Positions 1 to 7,991 of a stretch of DNA of 64,000 nt are shown here, one piece after another. The stretch comes from Kurthia massiliensis (GTDB taxonomy: Bacteria; Bacillota; Bacilli; Bacillales_A; Planococcaceae). How positions within the stretch are numbered: the first letter of the stretch is position 1; each line of letters begins with the position of its first letter. The notes under the pieces are model-generated. The model did not search any database. It was not told the DNA's origin and worked only from the letters and a program-made list of their open reading frames with translations. A program made the translations under genes and the position numbers. Where the stretch lies: positions 265,893 through 329,892 of the forward strand of contig NZ_HE610999.1 of the NCBI RefSeq assembly GCF_000285555.1, read 5' to 3'.

Positions 1-951
1 CTCTTTTTGTAATTTAACATAATTACGAAGTCGTGCTGCTTCAAGTTGCCCGTTCTCTATCGCTTGGCGTACGGCACAGCCTGGTTCTTGATGATGTGTA
101 CAATCGCGGAAACGACACGATGCAGCGAACGTTTCAATATCGTCAAAACCTGTATTTAAACTTTCTTGTTCCGTCCAAATGTGTAACTCGCGCATACCTG
201 GCGTATCAATAAAGCATGCGCCATTTGGCAATTGAATCAACGCGCGGTGTGTCGTCGTATGGCGACCTTTTGCGTCATCGGCTCGAATGTCCGCCACTTT
301 CATCGTTTCTTCTCCGAGTAATGCGTTCGTTAAAGATGATTTTCCGGCGCCTGATGATCCGATAATTGCTGCTGTTTTACCAGTTGATACGTGCTGACGC
401 AATGTTTCGATGCCTTCACCAGTGATAGCACTTGTGACGATACAATCAATGCCCATTGCAACGTCTGTTAGTTGTTGCATATAAAACGGGATATCGTCGC
501 ACATATCAGCTTTCGTCAGTACGATCATTGGCACAGCGCCCGATTCCCAAGCGGCAACGACGTATCGTTCTAAGCGACGGACGTTAAAGTCTTCATTTAA
601 ACTCATCGCTAGTAAAATGATATCAATATTTGCAGCAACGACTTGTTGCTCTATTTCACGACCAGCTGCTTTACGTGTAAAAACAGATTTTCGCGTCAGC
701 AATTGATGAATGGCGCATTTTTCCTCGCCGGGCATTTGTTCTACAAGCACCCAGTCTCCAATTGCTGGATAGTCGATCGCATGATGTGTATGAAAAGCAT
801 AGCTACCGCTGACCGTTGCGAGCCATTCGAAATCTTCTCCACATACGCGGTACATATGTTTATGTTGTTCGGTAATACGGGCTGGTCGCCATGTTGTTTG
901 TTGTAATTGTTGTTCAAAAAATGTTGAAAATCCTAATGTTTGTAATGTCAA
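1..951 (-). CDS. rsgA: Ribosome small subunit-dependent GTPase A (RsgA), 3' end beyond window
   Basis: RsgA is a circularly permuted GTPase that binds the 30S subunit late in its maturation and hydrolyses GTP there. The P-loop GSSGAGKSS lies near 334-360, the G3 motif DTPG near 196-207, and the C-terminal zinc motif CRFRDCTHHQEPGC near 80-120, so only the last few residues are missing. I chose TTG at 951 because AAGGAG (961-966) sits 9 nt upstream; no in-frame ATG fits. At more than 317 codons it is longer than the roughly 300-residue B. subtilis housekeeping RsgA. It stands alone rather than in a prkC-rsgA-rpe context, so it may be a second paralogue. The leader contains a short ORF and an intrinsic terminator, suggesting attenuation control. 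Confidence 0.93.
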   Translation of the reverse strand, partial: MTLQTLGFSTFFEQQLQQTTWRPARITEQHKHMYRVCGEDFEWLATVSGSYAFHTHHAIDYPAIGDWVLVEQMPGEEKCAIHQLLTRKSVFTRKAAGREIEQQVVAANIDIILLAMSLNEDFNVRRLERYVVAAWESGAVPMIVLTKADMCDDIPFYMQQLTDVAMGIDCIVTSAITGEGIETLRQHVSTGKTAAIIGSSGAGKSSLTNALLGEETMKVADIRADDAKGRHTTTHRALIQLPNGACFIDTPGMRELHIWTEQESLNTGFDDIETFAASCRFRDCTHHQEPGCAVRQAIENGQLEAARLRNYVKLQKE

Positions 952-978
952 TGTCGTTCACTCCTTATATTTGCGTAC

Positions 979-1017
979 AAAAAAACCTATGCCTGAGCCG
1001 CAGCTCGTTCATAGGTT
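979..1017 (-). terminator. Leader terminator (attenuator) upstream of rsgA
   Basis: On the minus strand an 8-bp outer stem (AACCTATG/CATAGGTT, 984-991 with 1010-1017), an inner GAGC/GCTC stem and a run of about seven T form a standard intrinsic terminator. It lies between the promoter and the rsgA start. The arm and loop at 996-1014 are also complementary to leader ORF codons 12-18 (1068-1088), so terminator and alternative pairing exclude each other. Confidence 0.85.
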
Positions 1018-1041
1018 CGCAAAAAAGAGCGCACTACTACA

Positions 1042-1122
1042 TTAGTAGACACTGTGAAGATGCTTCTCTATGAACGCGCATAGCGGCTTACGGCTAAAAA
1101 CAATCGCATATACATTTGTCAT
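1042..1122 (-). CDS. 26-residue leader peptide of rsgA
   Basis: A short ORF begins with ATG at 1122, preceded by AAGAAGG (1131-1137) at 8-nt spacing, and ends with TAA at 1042-1044. The peptide reads MTNVYAIVFS then RKPLCAFIEKHLHSVY. Codons 12-18 contain the two segments that pair with the terminator arm (GCGGCT 1083-1088 and CTATGAACG 1068-1076 on the plus strand). A small hairpin, CTACT/AGTAG at 1034-1048, overlaps the stop codon. The hydrophobic AIVF stretch loosely recalls the IFVI core of Erm-type stalling peptides, but that is only a resemblance. Too short for homology, so the call rests on ribosome binding site, position and pairing. Confidence 0.6.
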   Translation of the reverse strand: MTNVYAIVFSRKPLCAFIEKHLHSVY

Positions 1123-1157
1123 AGTGAACACCTTCTTCCGTTTTGTAAGTTACGTTT

Positions 1158-1186
1158 ACTATACGTGATGAAAAATAAAAAGTCAA
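1158..1186 (-). promoter_or_regulatory. Sigma-A promoter of the rsgA leader
   Basis: TTGACT (1181-1186), a 17-nt spacer and TATAGT (1158-1163) on the minus strand. Transcription would start near 1151, giving a leader of about 200 nt that contains the leader ORF and the attenuator. Confidence 0.8.
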
Positions 1187-1201
1187 ATTCGAAGAAAATA
1201 C

Positions 1202-1231
1202 TTGCATAAAGCAGAAATATTTTGTTAAATA
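1202..1231 (+). promoter_or_regulatory. Candidate promoter of the TetR gene
   Basis: TTGCAT (1202-1207), 18-nt spacer and TAAATA (1226-1231), about 45 nt before the TetR start. It is divergent from the rsgA promoter. The -10 is imperfect. Confidence 0.4.
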
Positions 1232-1275
1232 TAGGTAATCCATATCGTGAGGCAGGTGATGGAGGGGGTGGCGAA

Positions 1276-1893
1276 ATGAATAAACGCTCGATTAAAGAGC
1301 GAATAGTTGAAGCGGCACTTGATTTATTTCAACAAGAAGGTTACCACGGTGTGAGCGTCGAGCAAATCGTCGCAGCCGCTGAAACGTCTAAAGGCGGGTT
1401 TTATCACCATTTTAAATCAAAAGGGGACTTGTTGTATGAAATACATGATGTGTTCATTTCGTATATATTGACGGAAACGACACGTGAAATTGCAAAATAT
1501 GACTCTTCGCTTGATCAAATGAATGCGATGTTGAGCACATGTTTACACGCGTTTAGTATTTATCAGCGACATATTACTGTATTTTACGAAGAAAGCGTTT
1601 ACCTTTCACAGGAGCATGAAGCGGTTATCGAGTCTAAACGTAATTTGTACCAACAAAATTTAGAAAATATTTTAAAGTCGGGCCAGGCGCAAGGGGTGTT
1701 TCGACAAGAGCTGTCGGTCAAAATGACAGCGTTGTTGATTAGCGGCACGATTAACTGGACGTACAGATGGTTTAAAGTAGATGGTAAGCTTACGATGAAA
1801 GAAATTACGAAATATTTCAATGATGTGTTACTACGTGGTGTCATGACGGAATTTGGGTATCAAGAGGCAATTCAAAAACAATATTTACTGTAG
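1276..1893 (+). CDS. TetR/AcrR-family regulator of the leucine degradation operon
   Basis: 205-residue repressor-type protein. The N-terminal HTH is typical of TetR (residues 5-55: KERIVEAALDLF, VSVEQIVAAAETSKGGFYHH), followed by an all-helical ligand domain. The start at ATG 1276 follows a GGAGGGGG ribosome binding site; a longer in-frame start at 1222 has none. It lies immediately upstream of the yngJ-type operon, with a perfect 14-bp palindrome (1911-1924) between the two. That position supports autogenous or operon-specific control, probably relieved by an acyl-CoA intermediate. The ligand is inference. Comparable TetR regulators govern acyl-CoA degradation genes in other bacteria. Confidence 0.88.
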   Translation: MNKRSIKERIVEAALDLFQQEGYHGVSVEQIVAAAETSKGGFYHHFKSKGDLLYEIHDVFISYILTETTREIAKYDSSLDQMNAMLSTCLHAFSIYQRHITVFYEESVYLSQEHEAVIESKRNLYQQNLENILKSGQAQGVFRQELSVKMTALLISGTINWTYRWFKVDGKLTMKEITKYFNDVLLRGVMTEFGYQEAIQKQYLL

Positions 1894-1910
1894 CATTTTG
1901 GCGCAATCAG

Positions 1911-1924
1911 ACCGACTAGTCGGT
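1911..1924. promoter_or_regulatory. Candidate TetR operator
   Basis: Perfect palindrome ACCGACTAGTCGGT, located between the TetR stop codon and the yngJ ribosome binding site. Symmetric GC-rich sites of this size are usual for TetR-family dimers. A promoter right next to it is not obvious, so it might act as a roadblock or overlap a weak promoter. Confidence 0.6.
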
Positions 1925-1945
1925 TCTAAACAGGGAGGTAGCAAT

Positions 1946-3088
1946 ATGAATTTTGAATTAACGAAAGAGCAACAAATGATCCGCAACATGGTGAGAGACT
2001 TTGCACAAGCGGAAATTGCACCGCACGCAAGAGAACTAGACAAAACGCATTCATTTAGAAAAGAAAGCTTTGAACGCATGGGTGAGCTTGGACTATTAGG
2101 TATCCCCTTCCCAGAAGAGTACGGCGGTGCAGGTGGCGACACGATTTCTTACGCTTTAGCAGTAGAAGAAATTGGACGTGCGTGCGGCGGGACAGGTTTA
2201 TCGTACGCAGCAGCCGTTAGCTTAGGCGCAACACCGTTCTACAACTTCGGTACAGAAGAACAAAAACAAGAATACCTCGTGCCACTTGCACAAGGGAAAA
2301 CGCTTGGGGCATTCGGTTTAACTGAGCCAAACGCCGGGTCAGATGCCGGTGGTACACAGACGAAAGCCGTATTAGAGGGCGATGAATGGGTTATTAACGG
2401 CGAAAAGCAATGGATTACGAATGCGGAGTACTCGCGTCAAATCGTTGTTACAGCGGTAACAGGTAAAGATGAACGCGGTAAAAATATTATTACAGCGATT
2501 ATCGTTCCGACAGACACACCAGGCGTTAAAATCCGTTCGGACTATGACAAGATGGGTGTTCGCGCTTCGAATACGTGTGAAATTATTTTAGATAACGTAC
2601 GTGTACCGAAAGAAAATGTGCTTGGCGATGAGAAAAAAGGTTTCGGCCAATTTTTAAATACGTTAGATGGTGGTCGTATTTCGATTGCGGCATTATCAGT
2701 CGGTATTGCACAGTCGGCATTTGATAAAGCGTTGAAATATGCACAAGAGCGTCAACAATTCGGGAAGCCGATTTCAAAACTACAAGCGATTCAATTTAAA
2801 TTAGCAGACATGGCGATGGAAATTGAATTGGCGCGTAATATGGTGCATAAAGCAGCATGGTTAAAAGATAACGGCAAACCATTTAAATTAGAAGCAGCTT
2901 ATGCGAAATTATTTGCGTCAGAAATGGGCTTTAGAACATGTAACCAAGCGATTCAAATTCACGGTGGTTACGGTTACATGGAAGAATATGATGTTGAGCG
3001 TCATTTACGTGATATTAAATTAATGGAAATCGGTGAAGGTACGTCAGAAATTCAACGTGTTGTCATTTCAAGAAACTTAGGCTGTTAA
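1946..3088 (+). CDS. yngJ: Acyl-CoA dehydrogenase, isovaleryl/branched-chain type
   Basis: 380-residue FAD flavoprotein that would oxidise isovaleryl-CoA (or a related short branched acyl-CoA) to the 2-enoyl-CoA, passing electrons to ETF. Family signatures seen are GLTEPNAGSDAGG in the middle domain and the C-terminal IHGGYGYMEEYDVERHLRD block with GEGTSEIQ. The Glu of EGT sits where medium- and short-chain acyl-CoA dehydrogenases keep their catalytic base, whereas classical isovaleryl-CoA dehydrogenases use a different Glu, so substrate assignment rests on operon context. ATG 1946 follows GGGAGG. First gene of the operon, just after the TetR operator. Confidence 0.9.
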   Translation: MNFELTKEQQMIRNMVRDFAQAEIAPHARELDKTHSFRKESFERMGELGLLGIPFPEEYGGAGGDTISYALAVEEIGRACGGTGLSYAAAVSLGATPFYNFGTEEQKQEYLVPLAQGKTLGAFGLTEPNAGSDAGGTQTKAVLEGDEWVINGEKQWITNAEYSRQIVVTAVTGKDERGKNIITAIIVPTDTPGVKIRSDYDKMGVRASNTCEIILDNVRVPKENVLGDEKKGFGQFLNTLDGGRISIAALSVGIAQSAFDKALKYAQERQQFGKPISKLQAIQFKLADMAMEIELARNMVHKAAWLKDNGKPFKLEAAYAKLFASEMGFRTCNQAIQIHGGYGYMEEYDVERHLRDIKLMEIGEGTSEIQRVVISRNLGC

Positions 3089-3111
3089 CAACTTAATAAG
3101 GAGGCATGTGT

Positions 3112-4740
3112 GTGGCACAACTAATCGCACAAACTATTGGTAAATTTTTAGAGGAGCGCGTACAACAGTTTCCGGACAATGAAGCGTTAGTATATGCAGA
3201 TCGAGATTTAAGATGGAGCTATCGAGATTTTAACAACCATGCGAATGAAGTTGCGAAAGCGTTAATGGCAATTGGACTTGAAAAGGGCGAACATTTCGCT
3301 GTATGGACGACGAATGTTCCTGAATGGCCTGGGCTACAATTTGGCTCTGGCAAAATGGGTTCGGCACTCGTCACGATTAATACGAATTATCGCGCGATGG
3401 AACTGGAGTATATTTTACAGCAGTCTGATGCACGTGCAATTATTTTAATCGACCAAGTAAAAGACCATTCATTTATTGATACGTTATATGAAGTGTGTCC
3501 AGAGTTAAAAGATGCGACACCAGGACAATTAAAGAGTGAAACATTACCGCAGCTACATACGGTCGTTGTCATCGGAGAAAAGGATTATCCTGGTACGTAC
3601 AATTACGAACAATTTTTAGCATTAGCCGAAAATGTAAGTGATGAAGCATTAGCAGAACGTCATAGTAGCTTAACGCCAGATGATGTTATCAATTTACAAT
3701 ACACATCTGGTACGACAGGCTTTCCAAAAGGCGTCATGTTAACGCATCGGAATTTAACGAACAATGCGTTGAATATCGCTGAATGTATGAAGCTCACAAA
3801 TAAAGACAGATTGTGTATTCCAGTGCCATTTTTCCACTGTTTCGGTTGCGTTATCGGTACGCTCACAATCGTGTCAGCGGGTGGAACGATGGTGCCGATT
3901 CAAGATTACAATCCTGAAGTCGTGCTCCAAACGGTACAAAAAGAAAAATGTACGGCACTTCACGGTGTACCGACGATGTTTATTAGTGAACTTAATTTAC
4001 CGAATATTCAAGAATTTGATTTATCGTCGTTGCGTACTGGTGTAATGGCAGGTTCGACGTGTCCAATCGAAGTAATGAAAGATGTCATTGACGTCTTAGG
4101 AATTAAAGATATTACGATTTGCTACGGTCAAACGGAGTCATCACCAGTATTGACACAGACGCGTACAGAAGACAACATTACACGCAAAGTAGAAACGGTC
4201 GGTCGTGCGCTTCCAAATACGGAAGTAAAAGTAGTAGCACCTGGTACGAATGAAGAGCTACCACGTGGTGTGCAAGGTGAAATCGTCGCACGTGGCTATT
4301 GTGTGATGAAGGGCTATTACAAAAATCAAGATGCAACAGCTGAAGCGATTGATCAAGATGGCTGGTTGCATACAGGAGACCTCGGCACGATGGATGAAGA
4401 TGGTTACTTAAAAGTGACAGGTCGTTTGAAAGATATGATCATTCGCGGCGGAGAAAACATTTATCCACGTGAAATTGAAGAGTTTTTATATAGTCATCCA
4501 CAAATTTTAGACGTGCAAGTCGTCGGTGTGCCAGATCCGAAATACGGGGAAGAATTGGCCGCATGGATTATTCCGAAAGACTCATCGCTTGATGAAGCGG
4601 ACATTCGCGCATATTGTACAGGCAAAATTTCGCGTCATAAAATTCCACGACATATTTTATTCGTAGAAGAATATCCGATGACAGCCTCTGGTAAAATTCA
4701 AAAATTTAAATTGCGTGAAGCGTTTATAGAGGAGGGATAG
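3112..4740 (+). CDS. yngI: Acyl-CoA synthetase (AMP-forming)
   Basis: 542-residue ANL-superfamily ligase activating a carboxylic acid, probably a short or branched fatty acid, through an acyl-adenylate. Seen are the P-loop-like YTSGTTGFPKG, the hinge region TGDLGTMDEDGYLKVTGR, and the C-terminal catalytic-lysine context TASGKIQKF. GTG at 3112 is preferred because AAGGAGG (3098-3104) lies 7 nt upstream; the in-frame ATG at 3106 is only 1 nt from it. It corresponds to the second gene of the B. subtilis yng cluster and would supply isovaleryl-CoA or acetoacetyl-CoA. Exact substrate not determinable here. Confidence 0.9.
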   Translation: MAQLIAQTIGKFLEERVQQFPDNEALVYADRDLRWSYRDFNNHANEVAKALMAIGLEKGEHFAVWTTNVPEWPGLQFGSGKMGSALVTINTNYRAMELEYILQQSDARAIILIDQVKDHSFIDTLYEVCPELKDATPGQLKSETLPQLHTVVVIGEKDYPGTYNYEQFLALAENVSDEALAERHSSLTPDDVINLQYTSGTTGFPKGVMLTHRNLTNNALNIAECMKLTNKDRLCIPVPFFHCFGCVIGTLTIVSAGGTMVPIQDYNPEVVLQTVQKEKCTALHGVPTMFISELNLPNIQEFDLSSLRTGVMAGSTCPIEVMKDVIDVLGIKDITICYGQTESSPVLTQTRTEDNITRKVETVGRALPNTEVKVVAPGTNEELPRGVQGEIVARGYCVMKGYYKNQDATAEAIDQDGWLHTGDLGTMDEDGYLKVTGRLKDMIIRGGENIYPREIEEFLYSHPQILDVQVVGVPDPKYGEELAAWIIPKDSSLDEADIRAYCTGKISRHKIPRHILFVEEYPMTASGKIQKFKLREAFIEEG

Positions 4741-4741
4741 C

Positions 4742-6088
4742 ATGTTTCAAAAGATTTTAATCGCAAACCGTGGTGAAATCGCACGTCGCGTCATTCGCAC
4801 TTGTGACAAACTCGGCATTCAAACGGTTGCGATTTATTCAACAGCCGATGCAGATAGTTTACATGTACGCGATGCAAGCGAATCGTATGCAGTCGGTGAA
4901 GCACAAGTAAATCAAAGTTATTTAAACGTTGACGCAATTATTGATGTTGCAAAACGTTCAGGCGCGGAAGCTATTCATCCAGGATACGGTTTGCTTTCTG
5001 AAAATGCGGATTTTGCACGTGCAGTCGAAGCGGCTGGTCTTACGTGGATCGGTCCGAAACCAGAAGTCATTGAAGAAATGGGCAGCAAGTTAGCGGCGAG
5101 ACAACGAATGGAAGATGCGGGCGTGCCGATTATTAAAGGTACGAATAATGCAGTTGCAGATGTAGATGAAGCAGCGCGTATTGCTGGGGACATCGGTTAT
5201 CCTGTGATGTTAAAAGCATCTGCAGGCGGTGGTGGTATCGGTATGCAAGCGGTACATGACGAAGAAGCCCTTCGCAAAGCATTTGATGGCAACCAACAAC
5301 GCGCCGCAAACTTTTTTGGAGATGGCACGATGTTTGTCGAACAACTCATTGAAGCGCCACATCACGTGGAAGTGCAAGTGTTAGCAGATACGCATGGCAA
5401 TGTTATTCCAGTGTTTGAACGTGAATGCTCGGTGCAACGTCGTAATCAAAAAGTTGTCGAAGAAGCACCATCACCATTTATTTCGCCAGAAACACGTGAA
5501 CAAATGCTTGATGCAGCGGTTGCCGCAGCACAGGCCATTAACTATACGAATGCAGGGACGATTGAGTTTTTAGTCGATGCTTCGCAAAACTTTTACTTTT
5601 TAGAAATGAATACGCGCTTACAAGTAGAGCATCCGATTACTGAAGAAATTTCAGGGTTGGATCTCGTCGAGTGGCAATTGAAAGTCGCAAGCGGTGAAAC
5701 GTTAACTGTGAAGCGTGAAGATTTAACAATTAATGGTCATGCAATTGAAGTGCGTATTTACGCAGAAGACCCGGTGAAGTTTTTCCCATCACCAGGAACG
5801 ATTCAAACGTTTTCGATTCCAGAAGGTGAAGGTATTCGCCATGAGCTAAGCGTTGAAGCTGGCAGTGTCGTCACACCGTTTTACGACCCGATGATTGCAA
5901 AACTTGTTACGCACGGTGATACACGTGACGTAGCGATTGAACGAATGACTGACGCGCTTGATCAATACGAAGTGACAGGTATTAAAACGAATATTCCATT
6001 GTTACGAAAAATAATGGCACACCCCGTTTTCAAAAGTGGTGTCACAACGACAAAATTTATTGATGAATATAAGGAGGAATTAAAATGA
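4742..6088 (+). CDS. yngH: Biotin carboxylase subunit of methylcrotonyl-CoA carboxylase
   Basis: 448 residues, the usual size of a free-standing biotin carboxylase. Begins MFQKILIANRGEIARRVIR and carries the ATP-grasp glycine loop KASAGGGGIGMQ, ERECSVQRRNQK, and the EMNTRLQVEHP motif. It carboxylates biotin on the separate carrier encoded next door using ATP and bicarbonate. Starts one base after yngI ends and overlaps the carrier gene by ATGA (6085-6088), indicating translational coupling. Sequence alone cannot separate it from AccC; the neighbouring carboxyltransferase and HMG-CoA lyase point to 3-methylcrotonyl-CoA. Confidence 0.92.
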   Translation: MFQKILIANRGEIARRVIRTCDKLGIQTVAIYSTADADSLHVRDASESYAVGEAQVNQSYLNVDAIIDVAKRSGAEAIHPGYGLLSENADFARAVEAAGLTWIGPKPEVIEEMGSKLAARQRMEDAGVPIIKGTNNAVADVDEAARIAGDIGYPVMLKASAGGGGIGMQAVHDEEALRKAFDGNQQRAANFFGDGTMFVEQLIEAPHHVEVQVLADTHGNVIPVFERECSVQRRNQKVVEEAPSPFISPETREQMLDAAVAAAQAINYTNAGTIEFLVDASQNFYFLEMNTRLQVEHPITEEISGLDLVEWQLKVASGETLTVKREDLTINGHAIEVRIYAEDPVKFFPSPGTIQTFSIPEGEGIRHELSVEAGSVVTPFYDPMIAKLVTHGDTRDVAIERMTDALDQYEVTGIKTNIPLLRKIMAHPVFKSGVTTTKFIDEYKEELK

Positions 6089-6294
6089 TGATTAAATCAG
6101 AGATGGCAGGTACAGTGTGGAAAGTGTTAGTAAAAGAAGGCGACACAGTAGAAGAAGGTCAAGAAGTCGTAATCTTAGAATCAATGAAGATGGAGATTCC
6201 TGTAGAAGCAGAGGAGTCAGGCACTGTGAAGCGCGTCATCGTAAGTGAAGGTGACTTTATCGAGTTGGATGCAGATTTAGTTGAAGTAGAGTAG
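6085..6294 (+). CDS. yngHB: Biotin carboxyl carrier protein (biotin/lipoyl attachment)
   Basis: 69-residue single-domain carrier. The biotinylation motif ESMKMEIPV places the modified lysine at residue 35, in the tip of a barrel-sandwich fold. ATG 6085 is 7 nt after AAGGAGG (6071-6077) and overlaps the yngH stop. A stand-alone mini-carrier next to a biotin carboxylase gene is the arrangement seen in the B. subtilis yng cluster. It shuttles carboxybiotin between the YngH and YngE homologues. Confidence 0.93.
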   Translation: MMIKSEMAGTVWKVLVKEGDTVEEGQEVVILESMKMEIPVEAEESGTVKRVIVSEGDFIELDADLVEVE

Positions 6295-6303
6295 GTGACG
6301 TCG

Positions 6304-7206
6304 ATGTTGCCAAACAATGTGCGTTTGAAAGAAGTTGGACCGCGAGATGGGTTACAAAATGAAAAGGCATTGATTGATACGGCGGATAAAGTTGCACTCG
6401 TCAATCAATTAAGTGAAACAGGCCTCGATTATATTGAAGTAACAAGCTTCGTTCATCCGAAATGGATTCCGCAACTTGCAGATGCAGTTGATGTGTTAAC
6501 GCAAATTGACCGCAAACCAGGGGTAACGTATGCAGCGCTCGTGCCGAATATGAAAGGACTTGCGCGCGCCCTTGAAGCAAATGTTGATGAAGTAAGCGTC
6601 TTTATGTCTGCATCAGAAGGGCATAATCGCGAAAACATTAACAAATCGATTGCAGAAACATTTCCGGTATTAAGAGAAGTTGTCGAAGCAGCGAAAGCAG
6701 CTGGCAAAACGGTGCGTGGATATGTATCGACAGTGATTGCTTGTCCATATGATGGCTATACGAAGCCTGAGCAAGTTAAATATGTGGCAGATCATTTATT
6801 TGAAATGGGCGTTGATGAAATTTCGCTTGGCGATACGATTGGGGTAGCAGTGCCACCCCAAGTAGAAACATTATTAGATGAACTGATGAAACATTACGCG
6901 CCTGAAAAATTGGCGATGCATTTTCATGATACACATGGGACGGCACTAGCGAATATTGTTGCGAGTTTACCGTATGGTATTACGACATTTGATAGTGCGA
7001 TTGGTGGTCTCGGTGGTTGTCCTTATGCGAAAGGTGCATCTGGGAATGTGGCGACAGAAGACGTTTTATATTTGTTACATTCAATGGGCATCGAAACAGG
7101 TGTTAATCTCGATCAAATGATGAAAGCGTCTCAATTTATGGAGCAAAAAATCAATCGTCAACTGACATCGAAACAAATGGCGATTTTCAGAGGTGAACAG
7201 TCATGA
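6304..7206 (+). CDS. yngG: Hydroxymethylglutaryl-CoA lyase
   Basis: 300-residue TIM-barrel enzyme cleaving HMG-CoA to acetyl-CoA and acetoacetate, the last step of leucine degradation. Seen are the N-terminal LKEVGPRDGLQNE (metal and catalytic residues), the HFHDTHGTALANI metal-binding motif, and GLGGCPYAKGASGNVATED with the conserved catalytic cysteine. A GTG at 6295 is in frame directly after the preceding stop, but ATG 6304 has AGGTGA 5 nt upstream and fits homologue N-termini better. Overlaps yngF by ATGA. Confidence 0.93.
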   Translation: MLPNNVRLKEVGPRDGLQNEKALIDTADKVALVNQLSETGLDYIEVTSFVHPKWIPQLADAVDVLTQIDRKPGVTYAALVPNMKGLARALEANVDEVSVFMSASEGHNRENINKSIAETFPVLREVVEAAKAAGKTVRGYVSTVIACPYDGYTKPEQVKYVADHLFEMGVDEISLGDTIGVAVPPQVETLLDELMKHYAPEKLAMHFHDTHGTALANIVASLPYGITTFDSAIGGLGGCPYAKGASGNVATEDVLYLLHSMGIETGVNLDQMMKASQFMEQKINRQLTSKQMAIFRGEQS

Positions 7207-7979
7207 CGCTCGTACAGTTAGAAATCAAAGATCGGTTAGCAATTATTACGCTAAACCGTCCAGAGGCAGCGAATGCGATGTCGCGTGCGATGTTACAAGC
7301 ATATATTGAAGTGCTAGAGCAAGTCGCTCACGATCGTTCGATTCGCGTTGTGTTATTAACAGGTGCTGGTGAAAAAGTATTTTGTGCCGGTGCAGACTTA
7401 AAAGAACGTCAGCAAATGGACGAAGTGATGACGAAAAAGACGATTGCATTAATTGGTGAAGCCATCACGAAAACGGAGCAATTGCCACAACCGGTTATTG
7501 CAATGATGAACGGTATGGCACTTGGTGGTGGGCTAGAGCTAGCACTCGCTTGTGATATTCGTGTCGCGGCGACGACAGCGAAGCTCGGTTTGACAGAAAC
7601 ATCGCTCGGCATTATTCCAGGAGCAGGTGGTACGCAGCGTCTACCTCGTCTCATCGGAACAGGTCGTGCAAAAGAACTCATTTATACTGCGCGTCGTATT
7701 ACGGCGGAAGAAGCGGTACAACTCGGTCTTGTCGAGCACATTTACATTCAAGAATTGCTTCGAGAAGAAACGGAGAAGTTGGCGCTTGAAATTGCAGAAA
7801 ATGCGCCACTGGCATTAATTCAGGCGAAACGTGCCATTCAACAAGGCATGCAGACGGACTTAAAAACAGGTATCGACATTGAGCGTCTCGCATATGAACG
7901 TTTATTGCAGACGGAAGATCGACTAGAAGGACTGGCAGCGTTTAAAGAAAAACGTGCGCCACAATACGAAGGCAAGTAG
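7203..7979 (+). CDS. yngF: Enoyl-CoA hydratase, likely methylglutaconyl-CoA hydratase
   Basis: 258-residue crotonase-fold enzyme. Both catalytic glutamates are visible, in GGGLELALACDIR and LTETSLGIIPGAGGTQRL, and the oxyanion-hole segment VFCAGADLKE is intact. In this operon it would hydrate 3-methylglutaconyl-CoA to HMG-CoA, the step between the carboxylase and the lyase. Its start overlaps the yngG stop (ATGA), implying coupled translation. The general hydratase assignment is firm; the specific substrate is from context. Confidence 0.9.
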   Translation: MTLVQLEIKDRLAIITLNRPEAANAMSRAMLQAYIEVLEQVAHDRSIRVVLLTGAGEKVFCAGADLKERQQMDEVMTKKTIALIGEAITKTEQLPQPVIAMMNGMALGGGLELALACDIRVAATTAKLGLTETSLGIIPGAGGTQRLPRLIGTGRAKELIYTARRITAEEAVQLGLVEHIYIQELLREETEKLALEIAENAPLALIQAKRAIQQGMQTDLKTGIDIERLAYERLLQTEDRLEGLAAFKEKRAPQYEGK

Positions 7980-7991
7980 GGAGGAACGAAC

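Noticed and set aside
643-1073. Plus-strand ORFs opposite rsgA and its leader
   Set aside because: No ribosome binding sites, no family features, and the minus strand carries a clear RsgA with zinc and GTPase motifs.
1143-1160. TACGTTTAC-like word near the rsgA promoter as operator
   Set aside because: No symmetric partner; it is part of the -10 region sequence.
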